From assembly GCA_964455395.1 (NCBI GenBank), contig CAYVWB010000003.1, positions 1 to 64,000 on the forward strand: a stretch of 64,000 nucleotides of DNA. Reading direction: 5' to 3'. The notes under the pieces were generated by a model. It saw nothing but the letters and a program-made list of their open reading frames with translations. It was not told the DNA's origin and did not search any database. This document shows, piece after piece, positions 55,701-61,917 of the stretch. The DNA comes from CAYVWB01 sp964455395 (GTDB taxonomy: Bacteria; Desulfobacterota; Desulfovibrionia; Desulfovibrionales; Desulfovibrionaceae). A program made the position numbers and the translations under genes. Within the stretch, counting starts at the first letter, position 1. Every line of letters begins with the position of its first letter.

Positions 55701-56114
55701 CAGAGCAGCCTGGAGCACGTGCGCCGCGCCGGCGAACAAGTCCAGATCATGACCATGCACGCAGCCAAGGGGCTGGAGTTCCGCGCCGTGTTTCTGCCCG
55801 CGTTGGAGGACGGCCTTGTCCCCTTCGCCGGCCCGGGTCTGGCCGCCGCGCCGGCCGTGGCCGGCCCCGACGATCTCGCCGTCATCCCGGAAGCGGCCTT
55901 GGCGGAGGAGCGCCGGCTCTTCTACGTCGCGCTGACCCGCGCCAAGGAAGCCCTCTTCCTGAGTCGGGCCGGCGCGCGGACGCTCTACGGGCGCACCCGT
56001 CGGCTGCCTGCCTCGCGCTTCCTGGCGCCGCTCGTGGCCACGGGGCTCGTGCGGCGCAGCACCCTTGCCCCCAAGACGCGCACCACACAGCAGCGTCTTT
56101 CGTTGATGGATTGA
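52692..56114 (+). CDS. EndoQ-type PHP nuclease fused to a UvrD/PcrA-like helicase
   Basis: An 1140-residue fusion. Residues 1 to about 420 are the PHP-fold domain of the endonuclease Q family: LADLHIHSRYS, HVLGTGDFTHP, FLVPAHIWTPW, LISNSDAHSG, then a Zn-ribbon-like part (RKCGVAMEPGE, RCPVCGKPLTVGVLNRV). EndoQ nicks DNA 5' to deaminated bases or abasic sites. After a linker comes a superfamily 1A helicase: LDASQQAAVAA, Walker A VKAGPGSGKTHTLLAR, VVTFTRKAAQEL, VHVLVDEAQDLSRLQ, FAIGDPDQSIYGFRG, ERNYRSVQPVLDLA, MTMHAAKGLEFRAVFLP and FYVALTRAKEALFLS. All core motifs of both parts look intact. The stop overlaps the next start (TGATG). A repair enzyme that both nicks and unwinds is implied. Confidence 0.9.
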   Translation: MEHFLADLHIHSRYSRATSKQLTPRVLSAWALVKGLHVLGTGDFTHPAWRAELEEALEPDSASGLYRLKDPRGLTRELPWLEGYELAGRTLFMLQAEISSIYKRGGKVRKVHNLVYVPTLEAAHTLSEKLAAIGNVESDGRPILGLDSRNLLELVLELHPLAFLVPAHIWTPWFSLFGSKSGFDSLEECFGDLSQHVFAMETGLSSDPEMNWLLSALDRIALISNSDAHSGEKLGRECNLFSGERSYEGVYRALRGEALGHKLQATLEFFPEEGKYHLDGHRKCGVAMEPGETLARDGRCPVCGKPLTVGVLNRVLTLADRDVPKKPPQAAGFESLIPLQEVISEVVGTGPATKKVRALYARCVTRLGPELHVLRDAPLEDVARISPPLAEALARMRRGEVIRQPGFDGQFGVIRVFSERERKELHQGTFLSAAPTAAPATPSRPTADDASDAPDMAPQTSQAPESSGVVPPDAAPALGSLDASQQAAVAAGPGPVLVKAGPGSGKTHTLLARVARLIEEGVSPRRILVVTFTRKAAQELSDRLLARFGELAALPRADTLHALAYEVWKNAYQDAPVVLAEDAARRVFAEANAAESATARELRDAFDRIALARERREAPAGTAEEDADEALARWRHNFVKHKESWNLADYTDLLEFWLEQIEHGIYPRPYVHVLVDEAQDLSRLQIELVRAIVTAQADAQLAVELEAEPVIPGRGLFAIGDPDQSIYGFRGALPDVATALREIWPHLDVRALERNYRSVQPVLDLAATSLDHPAPLHAHRGVGPALLRLFEAPSAESEAAWIAERIRRLLGPTSHSLADGQTDDEFATLLAKAFSPGDIAVLVRTRAVIPPLKRVLDRMGLPVAAPEQETFWEDPRVAAILDAAGALFGLTRKADAPCVDDAGDHAPTACAHELPANGARAERDAHGARGDVPPVGTRLRDETAKPLPCPDDVLTRGPKAIAAYMEDVPPFDQLFWKSAAFKRLVEAFREQGGWLGLLNWVHLQSSLEHVRRAGEQVQIMTMHAAKGLEFRAVFLPALEDGLVPFAGPGLAAAPAVAGPDDLAVIPEAALAEERRLFYVALTRAKEALFLSRAGARTLYGRTRRLPASRFLAPLVATGLVRRSTLAPKTRTTQQRLSLMD

Positions 56115-56860
56115 TGCGCAGCCCATCGCCCCGCCTCGCTGCGCCGTCGTGGGTGGTTCCGGGGGACATCCCGACGAATTGCAGCGCCCTTGCCGCCTCG
56201 TCAGCCGCCTTCGATGAAATCGCCCTCTGTCTTTTCGAGACGGCGGCGTGTCTCATGTACACCGACGCCGATCTGCCTCCCCTGGAAGCGCCGTTCCGCC
56301 ACCATGTCCACCTCCCCTTGGACCTTCCGTGGGAGCGTCCGCACGACGCCGCTGCGGCCGTGCGCGCTTTGGCGCAATGGGCCGCGCCGTGCAGACCGTG
56401 GGCTTTCGTGCTCCACCCCCCGCCGCAGGCGGAGGCGCTTGCGCCGGTCGCGGCGGCCCTGCAGGAAGCAGACGTTCCGCCGGCGGCCATTCTTCTGGAA
56501 AACATCGGCGAGCCTCCCCTGGCGCCTGTGGTGGAGGAGGCCTTGCGCCTGGGCCTCGGTTTCTGCCTGGACATTCCGCACCTGCTGCAGTGGGACGAGG
56601 CCGTGGTCCTCAGTCTGGGTGAAGTCCGCCAGCGCACGCGGATGCTGCATCTCTACGCGCCGGACCTCGCCGGGCCTGCCGGAAACCGCAAGCACCTGCC
56701 GCTGGCTCAGCTCCCCGAGGCCGGCGTCGCCATGGCGCGCGAGGCCATGGCGGCGCTCCCTCTGGAGACGGTGACGCTTGAAGTCTTCGCCATGGAGAGT
56801 CTGCTCGAATCCGCTGCGTTGTGGCGGAACTGGACGACAGCGTGGGAGGCTGCGGGGTGA
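56114..56860 (+). CDS. cbiR: CbiR-like cobamide remodeling phosphodiesterase
   Basis: A 248-residue xylose-isomerase-like TIM-barrel protein (AP endonuclease 2 superfamily). Recognisable positions are HVHLPLDLPW, ILLENIGEPPLAPVVEEALR, GFCLDIPHLLQWDE, TRMLHLYAPDL followed by KHLPLAQLP, and LETVTLEVFAMESLLESA. Metal ligands probably come from the Glu in LLENI, Asp/His in LDIPH and Glu in LEVF. CbiR opens the nucleotide loop of cobamides so that the lower ligand can be exchanged. The assignment rests on the pattern plus the adjacent cobU; a plain sugar isomerase-like function is the alternative. Start and stop codons overlap both neighbours. Confidence 0.75.
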   Translation: MRSPSPRLAAPSWVVPGDIPTNCSALAASSAAFDEIALCLFETAACLMYTDADLPPLEAPFRHHVHLPLDLPWERPHDAAAAVRALAQWAAPCRPWAFVLHPPPQAEALAPVAAALQEADVPPAAILLENIGEPPLAPVVEEALRLGLGFCLDIPHLLQWDEAVVLSLGEVRQRTRMLHLYAPDLAGPAGNRKHLPLAQLPEAGVAMAREAMAALPLETVTLEVFAMESLLESAALWRNWTTAWEAAG

Positions 56861-57426
56861 TCACGCTCTATCTCGGTGGTGAGAAGTCCGGCAAGTCCGA
56901 TGCGGCGCTGGAGCGCTGTCTGGCGGCTCCGGGACCGCGCCGTCTCGTGGTGACAGGCAAGGCGCTGGACTTCGGTTTCCGCCGCCGTATCGAGGCGCAC
57001 CGGCAGGACCCCCGCCGCGCCGACGGCCGGTTGCCTGTTGTCGAAGCCGGCACGGATCTGGCAGCCGCTCTCGCCCAGACGCTCGCCCAGACGCTCGCCC
57101 AGACGCTCGCCCCGCCGACGCCGGTCCGTTGCATTCTGGTGGACAGCCTGGACTTCTGGCTCTTCGCCTGTCTGGAGGAAGGGACGCTTCAGGCCCGCCG
57201 GGAGGCGCTGCTCGAGGCGTTGAAGGACGCCAGCGCTGCAGAAGGAGAAGCGGCGCCGCTGGTGGTTCTCGTCTCCTGCGAGGTGGGTCTGGGCCCCATC
57301 GCGGCCAACGCGGCCACCCGCGCTTTCGTGCGGGAGCTGGGCGCGCTGAACCGGGAGGCGGCGAGCCTTGCCGATGAAGTCTTCCTCTGCGTGGCCGGGG
57401 TTCCCCTGGCGGTGAAAACGCGGTAG
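56857..57426 (+). CDS. cobU: Adenosylcobinamide kinase / adenosylcobinamide-phosphate guanylyltransferase
   Basis: A 189-residue CobU that phosphorylates adenosylcobinamide and transfers GMP to it during nucleotide-loop assembly of cobalamin. It begins VITLYLGGEKSGKSD, the CobU P-loop (GGxxSGKS), followed by RRLVVTGKALDFGFRRRIEA with the Arg/His guanylylation region (RRRIEAH). VRCILVDSLDFWL and the C-terminal EVGLGPIAANAATRAF region with ADEVFLCVAGVPL complete the family pattern. It starts at GTG 57857-type context, that is GTG at 56857, overlapping the cbiR stop (GTGA), with GGAGG upstream. A 12-bp tandem array inserts a repeated Ala-Gln-Thr-Leu. Confidence 0.92.
   Translation: MITLYLGGEKSGKSDAALERCLAAPGPRRLVVTGKALDFGFRRRIEAHRQDPRRADGRLPVVEAGTDLAAALAQTLAQTLAQTLAPPTPVRCILVDSLDFWLFACLEEGTLQARREALLEALKDASAAEGEAAPLVVLVSCEVGLGPIAANAATRAFVRELGALNREAASLADEVFLCVAGVPLAVKTR
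57076..57111. repeat. 12-bp tandem array inside cobU (3 units)
   Basis: Three exact copies of CAGACGCTCGCC, in frame, encoding repeated Gln-Thr-Leu-Ala in a helix-surface region of CobU. Confidence 0.92.
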
Positions 57427-57445
57427 GCTGGGGAGCGGAGGCTGC

Positions 57446-58423
57446 ATGTCCTATTTCAGACAGCTCGATACGCAGATCATCACGCTCCAGGAACTGTTCG
57501 CCAAGGAGCAGCGCTGGCTCATCCTCGTGAATGCGGACCCGGACGCGCTGGGTTCCGCCATGGCGCTCAAACGCATCATGAGCTACCGGGTGGCGGAGGT
57601 GGGCATCGCCCACGTCAACGAGATCACCCGGCCGGACAATCTCGCCATGATCCGCTATCTCAACATCCCCACCCAGCGGCTCACCCCCACCATGGGCGAC
57701 CAGTACAACCGCTTCGCTCTGGTGGACTCCCAGCCGCACCACCACCCGGATTTCGCGCGCTTCACCTTCTCCATCGTGCTGGACCACCACCCCCTGGTGG
57801 AGAGCAAGCCCGTCATCGCGGACTTCAAGGAGATCAAGCCCGAATACGGCGCCTGCTGCACCCTGCTCACCGAGTACATCCACAACCTGGACATCAAGCC
57901 GGGCAAGCGCCTCGCCACCGCGCTGATGTACGGCATCAAGTCCGACACCGCCAGCTTCGACCGCCACTTCTGCGACGTGGACGCCCGGGCCTTCCGCTAC
58001 TTGGCCAAACACAGCGACCACAACCTGCTGCGCAAGATAACCCGCAGCGAGTTCCGCCTGGAATGGCTGGATTACTTCTCCGAAGCCTTCTCCCGGCTGC
58101 ATATCCGCAAGCAAGGCGCGCACGTCTATCTGGGCGAAGTGGACAATCCGGACATCCTCGTCATCCTCGCGGATTTCTTCCTGCGCATCCATGAGATCAA
58201 CTGGGCCACCGTGGCTGGCGTCTTCGACGACACTGTCATCGTCATCTTCCGCAGCGACGGCGTCTCCCGCGGCGTGCGGGACCTGGGCGCCAAGGCGCGC
58301 GAGCTTTTCGGGGACATCGGCAGCGCAGGCGGACACGCCGCCATGGCCCGTGCGGAGTTCCCCCCGACAGCCGCCGGGGGCATGGACCTGGAGACCTTCA
58401 TCGCCGACCGTCTGGGCCTCTAG
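57446..58423 (+). CDS. DHH-family phosphoesterase
   Basis: A 325-residue DHH/DHHA1 phosphoesterase related to NrnA-type oligoribonucleases and pAp phosphatases. Motifs: LVNADPDALGSAMAL (metal-binding Asp residues), LVDSQPHHHPDF, IVLDHHPLVES (the DHH motif), IKSDTASFDRHF, and the DHHA1 substrate loop GSAGGHAAMARAEF. The likely substrates are short RNA/DNA or cyclic dinucleotide breakdown products. It starts 19 bases after cobU and is probably the last gene of the helicase-cbiR-cobU-DHH chain. The CBS or kinase domains seen in some relatives are absent. Confidence 0.88.
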   Translation: MSYFRQLDTQIITLQELFAKEQRWLILVNADPDALGSAMALKRIMSYRVAEVGIAHVNEITRPDNLAMIRYLNIPTQRLTPTMGDQYNRFALVDSQPHHHPDFARFTFSIVLDHHPLVESKPVIADFKEIKPEYGACCTLLTEYIHNLDIKPGKRLATALMYGIKSDTASFDRHFCDVDARAFRYLAKHSDHNLLRKITRSEFRLEWLDYFSEAFSRLHIRKQGAHVYLGEVDNPDILVILADFFLRIHEINWATVAGVFDDTVIVIFRSDGVSRGVRDLGAKARELFGDIGSAGGHAAMARAEFPPTAAGGMDLETFIADRLGL

Positions 58424-58806
58424 CGCGTCTGTTGCGCCAGCGCCCGATGCAGCCCTTGCGCTGGAAGCCGCGTCGAGGCTTGGTCCGCGCCCTCATCCCG
58501 GACGTTTCGCGACGGCCTGTGCGTGTTCTCCCGAGCGCAAGCAGCCGCACCGGCGGCGCCTGGCGCGGTCCGAGACGGCTTGCGCTGCGTCCCGGGCCAC
58601 GAGGGTTCGCTGCAGATGTGCGTGCGCCGGGGCAACGCCTCCTCGGGAAGACGAGTTCCTTTCCCCCGCTCCCGTACGGTGTTGACGACTTCAGCGGCCG
58701 CTCTGCGCATCACCCAACAAGAAACCCCCCGGCGCTCCTGCGAGAGCCGGGGGGTTGTTTGCATGACGCGCAAGCGCCGAGAGACCGTGGCGGGGGTCTT
58801 CGCCGG
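58424..58806. other. Convergent intergenic region
   Basis: 383 bases between the DHH gene and glnB. No gene is supported; the only clear element is the terminator at 58721-58756. Confidence 0.6.
58721..58756 (-). terminator. Terminator downstream of glnB
   Basis: AACCCCCCGGC pairs with GCCGGGGGGTT (11 bp) around a 12-base loop. On the minus strand it is followed by TTTCTTGTT. It probably stops the glnB-amtB transcript. Confidence 0.8.
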
Positions 58807-59139
58807 TTAGCCGAGGCCCTCTTCGCCGGTGCGGACGCGGTAGGCGTTTTGCACGTCCTGGACCAGGATGACGCCATCGCCTTCCTTGCCGGTCTTGGCG
58901 GCGCTCATGACAGCCTGCACGGCGTCGTCGAGCTTGGCGGCGGGGACGATCACTTCAATGCGGACTTTCTTGAGCAGGTTCACTTCCATGACCACACCGC
59001 GGTAGGTCTCGGTGAAGCCTTTCTGGCGTCCGGAGCCAAGGATGTTGGTGACGGACATGCCGAATATTTCCTTGGCGTAGAGCGCCTGCTTGATGGCGGG
59101 CAGACTCTCCGGCCTGGTGTAGGCGATCAAGAGTTTCAT
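58807..59139 (-). CDS. glnB: Nitrogen regulatory protein PII
   Basis: A 110-residue PII trimer subunit that senses 2-oxoglutarate and ATP/ADP and controls AmtB and nitrogen enzymes. The family signature is present: MKLLIAYTRPESLPAIKQAL, GMSVTNILGSGRQKGFTETY, KKVRIEVIVPAAKLDDAVQA, GKEGDGVILVQDVQNAYRVR. In the T-loop (GFTETYRGVVMEVNLLKK) the position of the uridylylated Tyr51 of enterobacterial PII is Met51, so the standard covalent switch should be absent. It lies 30 bases after amtB, the usual glnK-amtB partnership in reversed order. It shares the amtB promoter. Confidence 0.95.
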   Translation of the reverse strand: MKLLIAYTRPESLPAIKQALYAKEIFGMSVTNILGSGRQKGFTETYRGVVMEVNLLKKVRIEVIVPAAKLDDAVQAVMSAAKTGKEGDGVILVQDVQNAYRVRTGEEGLG

Positions 59140-59169
59140 TCCATTCCTCCTATGCGGCTGTCGTTCAAG

Positions 59170-60549
59170 TTACTTCACGGTGAAGGTCTGGAAGTCGTTG
59201 TACGCTTCCGCACCGTGCTCGGTGATGTCCAGACCGCGCATTTCTTCCTCGGGCGTGACCCGCAGACCCATGACGGCTTTGATGACGCTGAAGGCGATGA
59301 AGCCGGCGCCGAATGCCCAGATGAAGACAGCGCCGACGCCCAGCGCCTGGATGCCGAGTTGGCTGAAGCCGCCGCCGTAGAAGATGCCGGTGAGGTCGCC
59401 GTAGCCGGGAGCAGCCAGGAAAGCGACAGCCAGCGTGCCGAGAGCGCCGCACGTGCCGTGGACGGAGATGGCGCCGCAAGGGTCGTCGACCTTCAGCACC
59501 TTGTCCAGGAATTCCACGGAGAGCATGCAGACCACGCCGGCGATCAAACCCAGCACGATGGCGCCGAAGGGCGCGAGCTCGTAACAGCCGGCTGTGATGG
59601 CCACGAGACCAGCCAGCGCGCCGTTCATGGTCATGGATGGCTCGGGCTTGCCGAACTTGAACCACGTGGTGAACATGGCGCCCAAGGTGCCTGCAGCAGC
59701 GGCCAGGGTGGTGTTCACGGCGATGTAGCCGATGGTGCCGTCAGCCGTGGTGGTGGAGCCGGGGTTGAAGCCGAACCAGCCGAACCAGAGGATGAAGACG
59801 CCCAGCGCAGCCAAGGGGATGTTGTGGCCGGGAATGGCGTTGGGGGTTCCGTCTGCGGAGTACTTGCCCATCCGCGGGCCAAGCACCACCGCGCCCGCGA
59901 GACCGACCCACGCGCCCACGGAGTGAACCACTGTGGAGCCCGCGAAGTCCGCAAAGCCCATGGCTTCCAGCCAGCCGCCTTCGCCGCCCCACAGGCCGCC
60001 CCAGCACCAGTGCCCGGAGACAGGGTAGATGAGACCCGTGATGATGACCGAAATGACGACATAGGACATGAACTTGGTGCGCTCGGCGATGGCCCCGGAG
60101 ACGATGGTGGCCGCCGTGGCTGCGAAGACGGACTGGAAGAACCAGAACGTCAGCGTCCACTGCCCGTCCGCATCCGCAGCGGTGGCGTCGCCCAGCGCGA
60201 AGCCGGAGCCGCCGATGACGCCGCTGATGGAGTCGCCGAACATGAATGCGAAACCGAAGAGGAAGAACGCGATGGCTCCTGCGGAGAAGTCCAGGTAGTT
60301 CTTCATCAGAATGTTGCCGGCGTTCTTGGCGCGGGTGAAGCCCGCCTCCACGCACGCAAAACCCGCCTGCATGAGCATGACGAGGATGGCCGCGACCAAC
60401 GTCCAGAGGATGTTGGCGTTGGACTGGGAGAGCATCTCCTCCTGGGCGAAGGCGTCGCCAGGAGCGAGGAGCAGCGCCATGACGGCTGCGACGGCCGCCA
60501 CCGCCGCGCCGGGGCGCATACCGCTTTTGGAAACCGTAATCCGTGACAT
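59170..60549 (-). CDS. amtB: Ammonium transporter AmtB
   Basis: A 459-residue Amt/MEP/Rh channel. There is a signal-like N-terminus (AAVAAVMALLLAPGDAFAQ) followed by 11 membrane helices. Family marks: WTLVAAILVMLMQAGFACVE, RAKNAGNILMKNYLDF, GDSISGVIGGSGFALGD, FAGSTVVHSVGAWVGLAGA, ALGVFILWFGWFGFNPGS, LVAITAGCYELAPFGAIVLG, and the pore His residues in the VVHS and GTCGALG regions (SVHGTCGALG). The C-terminal cytoplasmic tail (TPEEEMRGLDITEHGAEAYN) carries the PII-interacting element. AAGGAGGT precedes the ATG. A sigma-54 promoter lies about 112-127 bases upstream, and glnB follows. Confidence 0.96.
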   Translation of the reverse strand: MSRITVSKSGMRPGAAVAAVAAVMALLLAPGDAFAQEEMLSQSNANILWTLVAAILVMLMQAGFACVEAGFTRAKNAGNILMKNYLDFSAGAIAFFLFGFAFMFGDSISGVIGGSGFALGDATAADADGQWTLTFWFFQSVFAATAATIVSGAIAERTKFMSYVVISVIITGLIYPVSGHWCWGGLWGGEGGWLEAMGFADFAGSTVVHSVGAWVGLAGAVVLGPRMGKYSADGTPNAIPGHNIPLAALGVFILWFGWFGFNPGSTTTADGTIGYIAVNTTLAAAAGTLGAMFTTWFKFGKPEPSMTMNGALAGLVAITAGCYELAPFGAIVLGLIAGVVCMLSVEFLDKVLKVDDPCGAISVHGTCGALGTLAVAFLAAPGYGDLTGIFYGGGFSQLGIQALGVGAVFIWAFGAGFIAFSVIKAVMGLRVTPEEEMRGLDITEHGAEAYNDFQTFTVK

Positions 60550-60660
60550 ACAAGACCTCCTTCAGTTGGTGTGCACTGTCGCGCCATGGCTCGTCGTCGT
60601 GGGACGGCGGGTCCTCGTTCGCCGCCTGCGGACGTTTTCGTCACGCGACCGTCGCCTTAA

Positions 60661-60676
60661 AGCAAGCACTAGGCCA
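60661..60676 (-). promoter_or_regulatory. Sigma-54 promoter for amtB-glnB
   Basis: On the minus strand the sequence is TGGCCTAGTGCTTGCT, a match to the -24 GG / -12 GC sigma-54 element (TGGCAC-N5-TTGCW) with the exact 10-base spacing between GG and GC. It lies 112-127 bases upstream of the amtB ATG. Nitrogen-limitation control through an NtrC-type activator is expected. Confidence 0.8.
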
Positions 60677-60899
60677 TTACGCCTAACTAGCGAACATCGC
60701 TGTCGATACCCTGCATGAGCTACCCCCGCGCCCGGGTAGGATTTGACAAATCCAGAGTATTTGTGGTCCCCGATTATACAATTTTGGCGACATCGTCCAG
60801 AGCCGCCTTCCCCATTTTGACAATCCGAACATCACCCCCACACCCACAGCGCTTTTTTTTCGTTGACAACCCCGCGCGTTCCTGCGTACACATGCCCAC

Positions 60900-60983
60900 A
60901 TGCACCACTACTCCCCGGCTTCCTTTTACTTTTTCTTTTACTTTTGGCGCTGGACTGTCCGCGGTCAGGAGGGTGCGCTCTAA
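60900..60983 (+). CDS. Aromatic leader peptide (transcription attenuation), 27 residues
   Basis: ATG 60900 opens a 27-codon peptide, MHHYSPASFYFFFYFWRWTV followed by RGQEGAL and TAA. Codons 9-18 read Phe-Tyr-Phe-Phe-Phe-Tyr-Phe-Trp-Arg-Trp, nine aromatic codons out of ten. Such a run is not expected by chance and is the hallmark of a ribosome-stalling leader. It is followed by mutually exclusive hairpins (next feature) and then by the aromatic biosynthesis genes. The ribosome site is weak. The upstream promoter is not clear; a TTGACA at 60863 is present but would place the start site very close to the ATG. Confidence 0.85.
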   Translation: MHHYSPASFYFFFYFWRWTVRGQEGAL

Positions 60984-61044
60984 AGAGCCTTACGAGCAGA
61001 AACCAACCAAGGGCCGCGGGCAGTCAGCCGGCGGCCCTTTTTTT
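60953..61044 (+). promoter_or_regulatory. Attenuator: antiterminator and terminator stems upstream of the aromatic operon
   Basis: Region 2, GACTGTCCGCGG (60953-60964, overlapping the leader codons after Trp18), can pair over 12 bases (one G-U) with region 3, CCGCGGGCAGTC (61014-61025). Region 3 also belongs to the terminator GGGCCGC (61011-61017) / GCGGCCC (61031-61037), which is followed by seven T residues (61038-61044). The two folds are mutually exclusive: a ribosome stalled on the Phe/Tyr/Trp codons leaves region 2 free and prevents termination; one that reaches the stop codon covers region 2 and permits it. Confidence 0.85.
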
Positions 61045-61098
61045 ACGCCGCCCGCGCCGAAACAGACGCCCAACGCTCCAACCACAGGGAGAACCGTC

Positions 61099-61905
61099 AT
61101 GCTATTGGGCAAAGCCGTGCGCCAGGAACGTATCTTCAACAGAAACACAGGCCGGACCATCATCGTCCCCATGGACCACGGCGTCACGGTCGGTCCCATC
61201 CACGGCCTCGTGGACTTCAAAGGCGCCGTCAACAAAGTCGCTGACGGCGGCGCCAACGCCGTCCTCATGCACAAAGGCCTCCCTCGCTGCACCCATCGCG
61301 GTTACGGCCGCGATATCGGTCTCATCATCCATCTCTCCGCGTCCACCAGCCTCTCCCCCACGCCCAACGCAAAGACCATCGTCGGCAGCGTGGAAGACGC
61401 CATCCGCCTTGGCGCAGACGCCATCTCGCTCCACGTCAACCTCGGCGACGAAACCGAAAGCGCCATGCTCCAGGACCTCGGCCGCCTCACCTCCGAAGCC
61501 GCCAGTTGGGGCGTCCCTGTCCTCGCCATGATGTACGCCCGCGGCAAGCACATTGAGGACCCCTACGACGTCAACGTCGTCAAGCACTGTGCGCGCGCCG
61601 CCGTGGAGCTTGGCGCAGACATCGTCAAAGTCGTCTACACGGGCTCCGTGGAAACTTTCCACCAAGTCGTCGAAGCGTGTTGCGTCCCCGTGGTCATCGC
61701 TGGCGGCGAGAAGCTCGAATCCACTCGGGACCTCATCCAGATGGTCCACGACTCCGTCCAAGCCGGCGGCGCCGGGCTCTCCGTGGGGCGCAACGTCTTC
61801 CAGCACGACAACCCCACACTGCTCTGCAAAGCCCTCCACGGCGTCGTCCACGAGGACTGGGACGTCGAACAAGCCATGGAACTCCTCGAACACGACAACG
61901 CCTAG
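61099..61905 (+). CDS. Class I DhnA-type aldolase, ADH synthase or DKFP synthase (first paralogue)
   Basis: A 268-residue class I aldolase of the archaeal FBP-aldolase/ADH-synthase family. IIVPMDHGVTVGPIHGLVDF opens the barrel and DIVKVVYTG holds the Schiff-base Lys. VPVVIAGG and GAGLSVGRNVFQ form the phosphate-binding end. In the archaeal-type early shikimate route such enzymes make 6-deoxy-5-ketofructose-1-phosphate or condense it with aspartate semialdehyde to 2-amino-3,7-dideoxyhept-6-ulosonate (ADH). ATG 61099 has GGGAG upstream. It is the first structural gene after the attenuator and is followed 12 bases later by a paralogue. Which paralogue does which step cannot be read from the sequence. 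Confidence 0.88.
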   Translation: MLLGKAVRQERIFNRNTGRTIIVPMDHGVTVGPIHGLVDFKGAVNKVADGGANAVLMHKGLPRCTHRGYGRDIGLIIHLSASTSLSPTPNAKTIVGSVEDAIRLGADAISLHVNLGDETESAMLQDLGRLTSEAASWGVPVLAMMYARGKHIEDPYDVNVVKHCARAAVELGADIVKVVYTGSVETFHQVVEACCVPVVIAGGEKLESTRDLIQMVHDSVQAGGAGLSVGRNVFQHDNPTLLCKALHGVVHEDWDVEQAMELLEHDNA

Positions 61906-61917
61906 GGAGACTTCAAC

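Noticed and set aside
54072..56126. A 684-codon frame antisense to the helicase
   Set aside because: A GC-driven shadow of the helicase with no protein-like motifs.
60743..60782. TTGACA followed by TATACAAT upstream of the aromatic leader
   Set aside because: The spacer is about 26-28 bases, too long for a sigma-70 promoter, so I do not call it.
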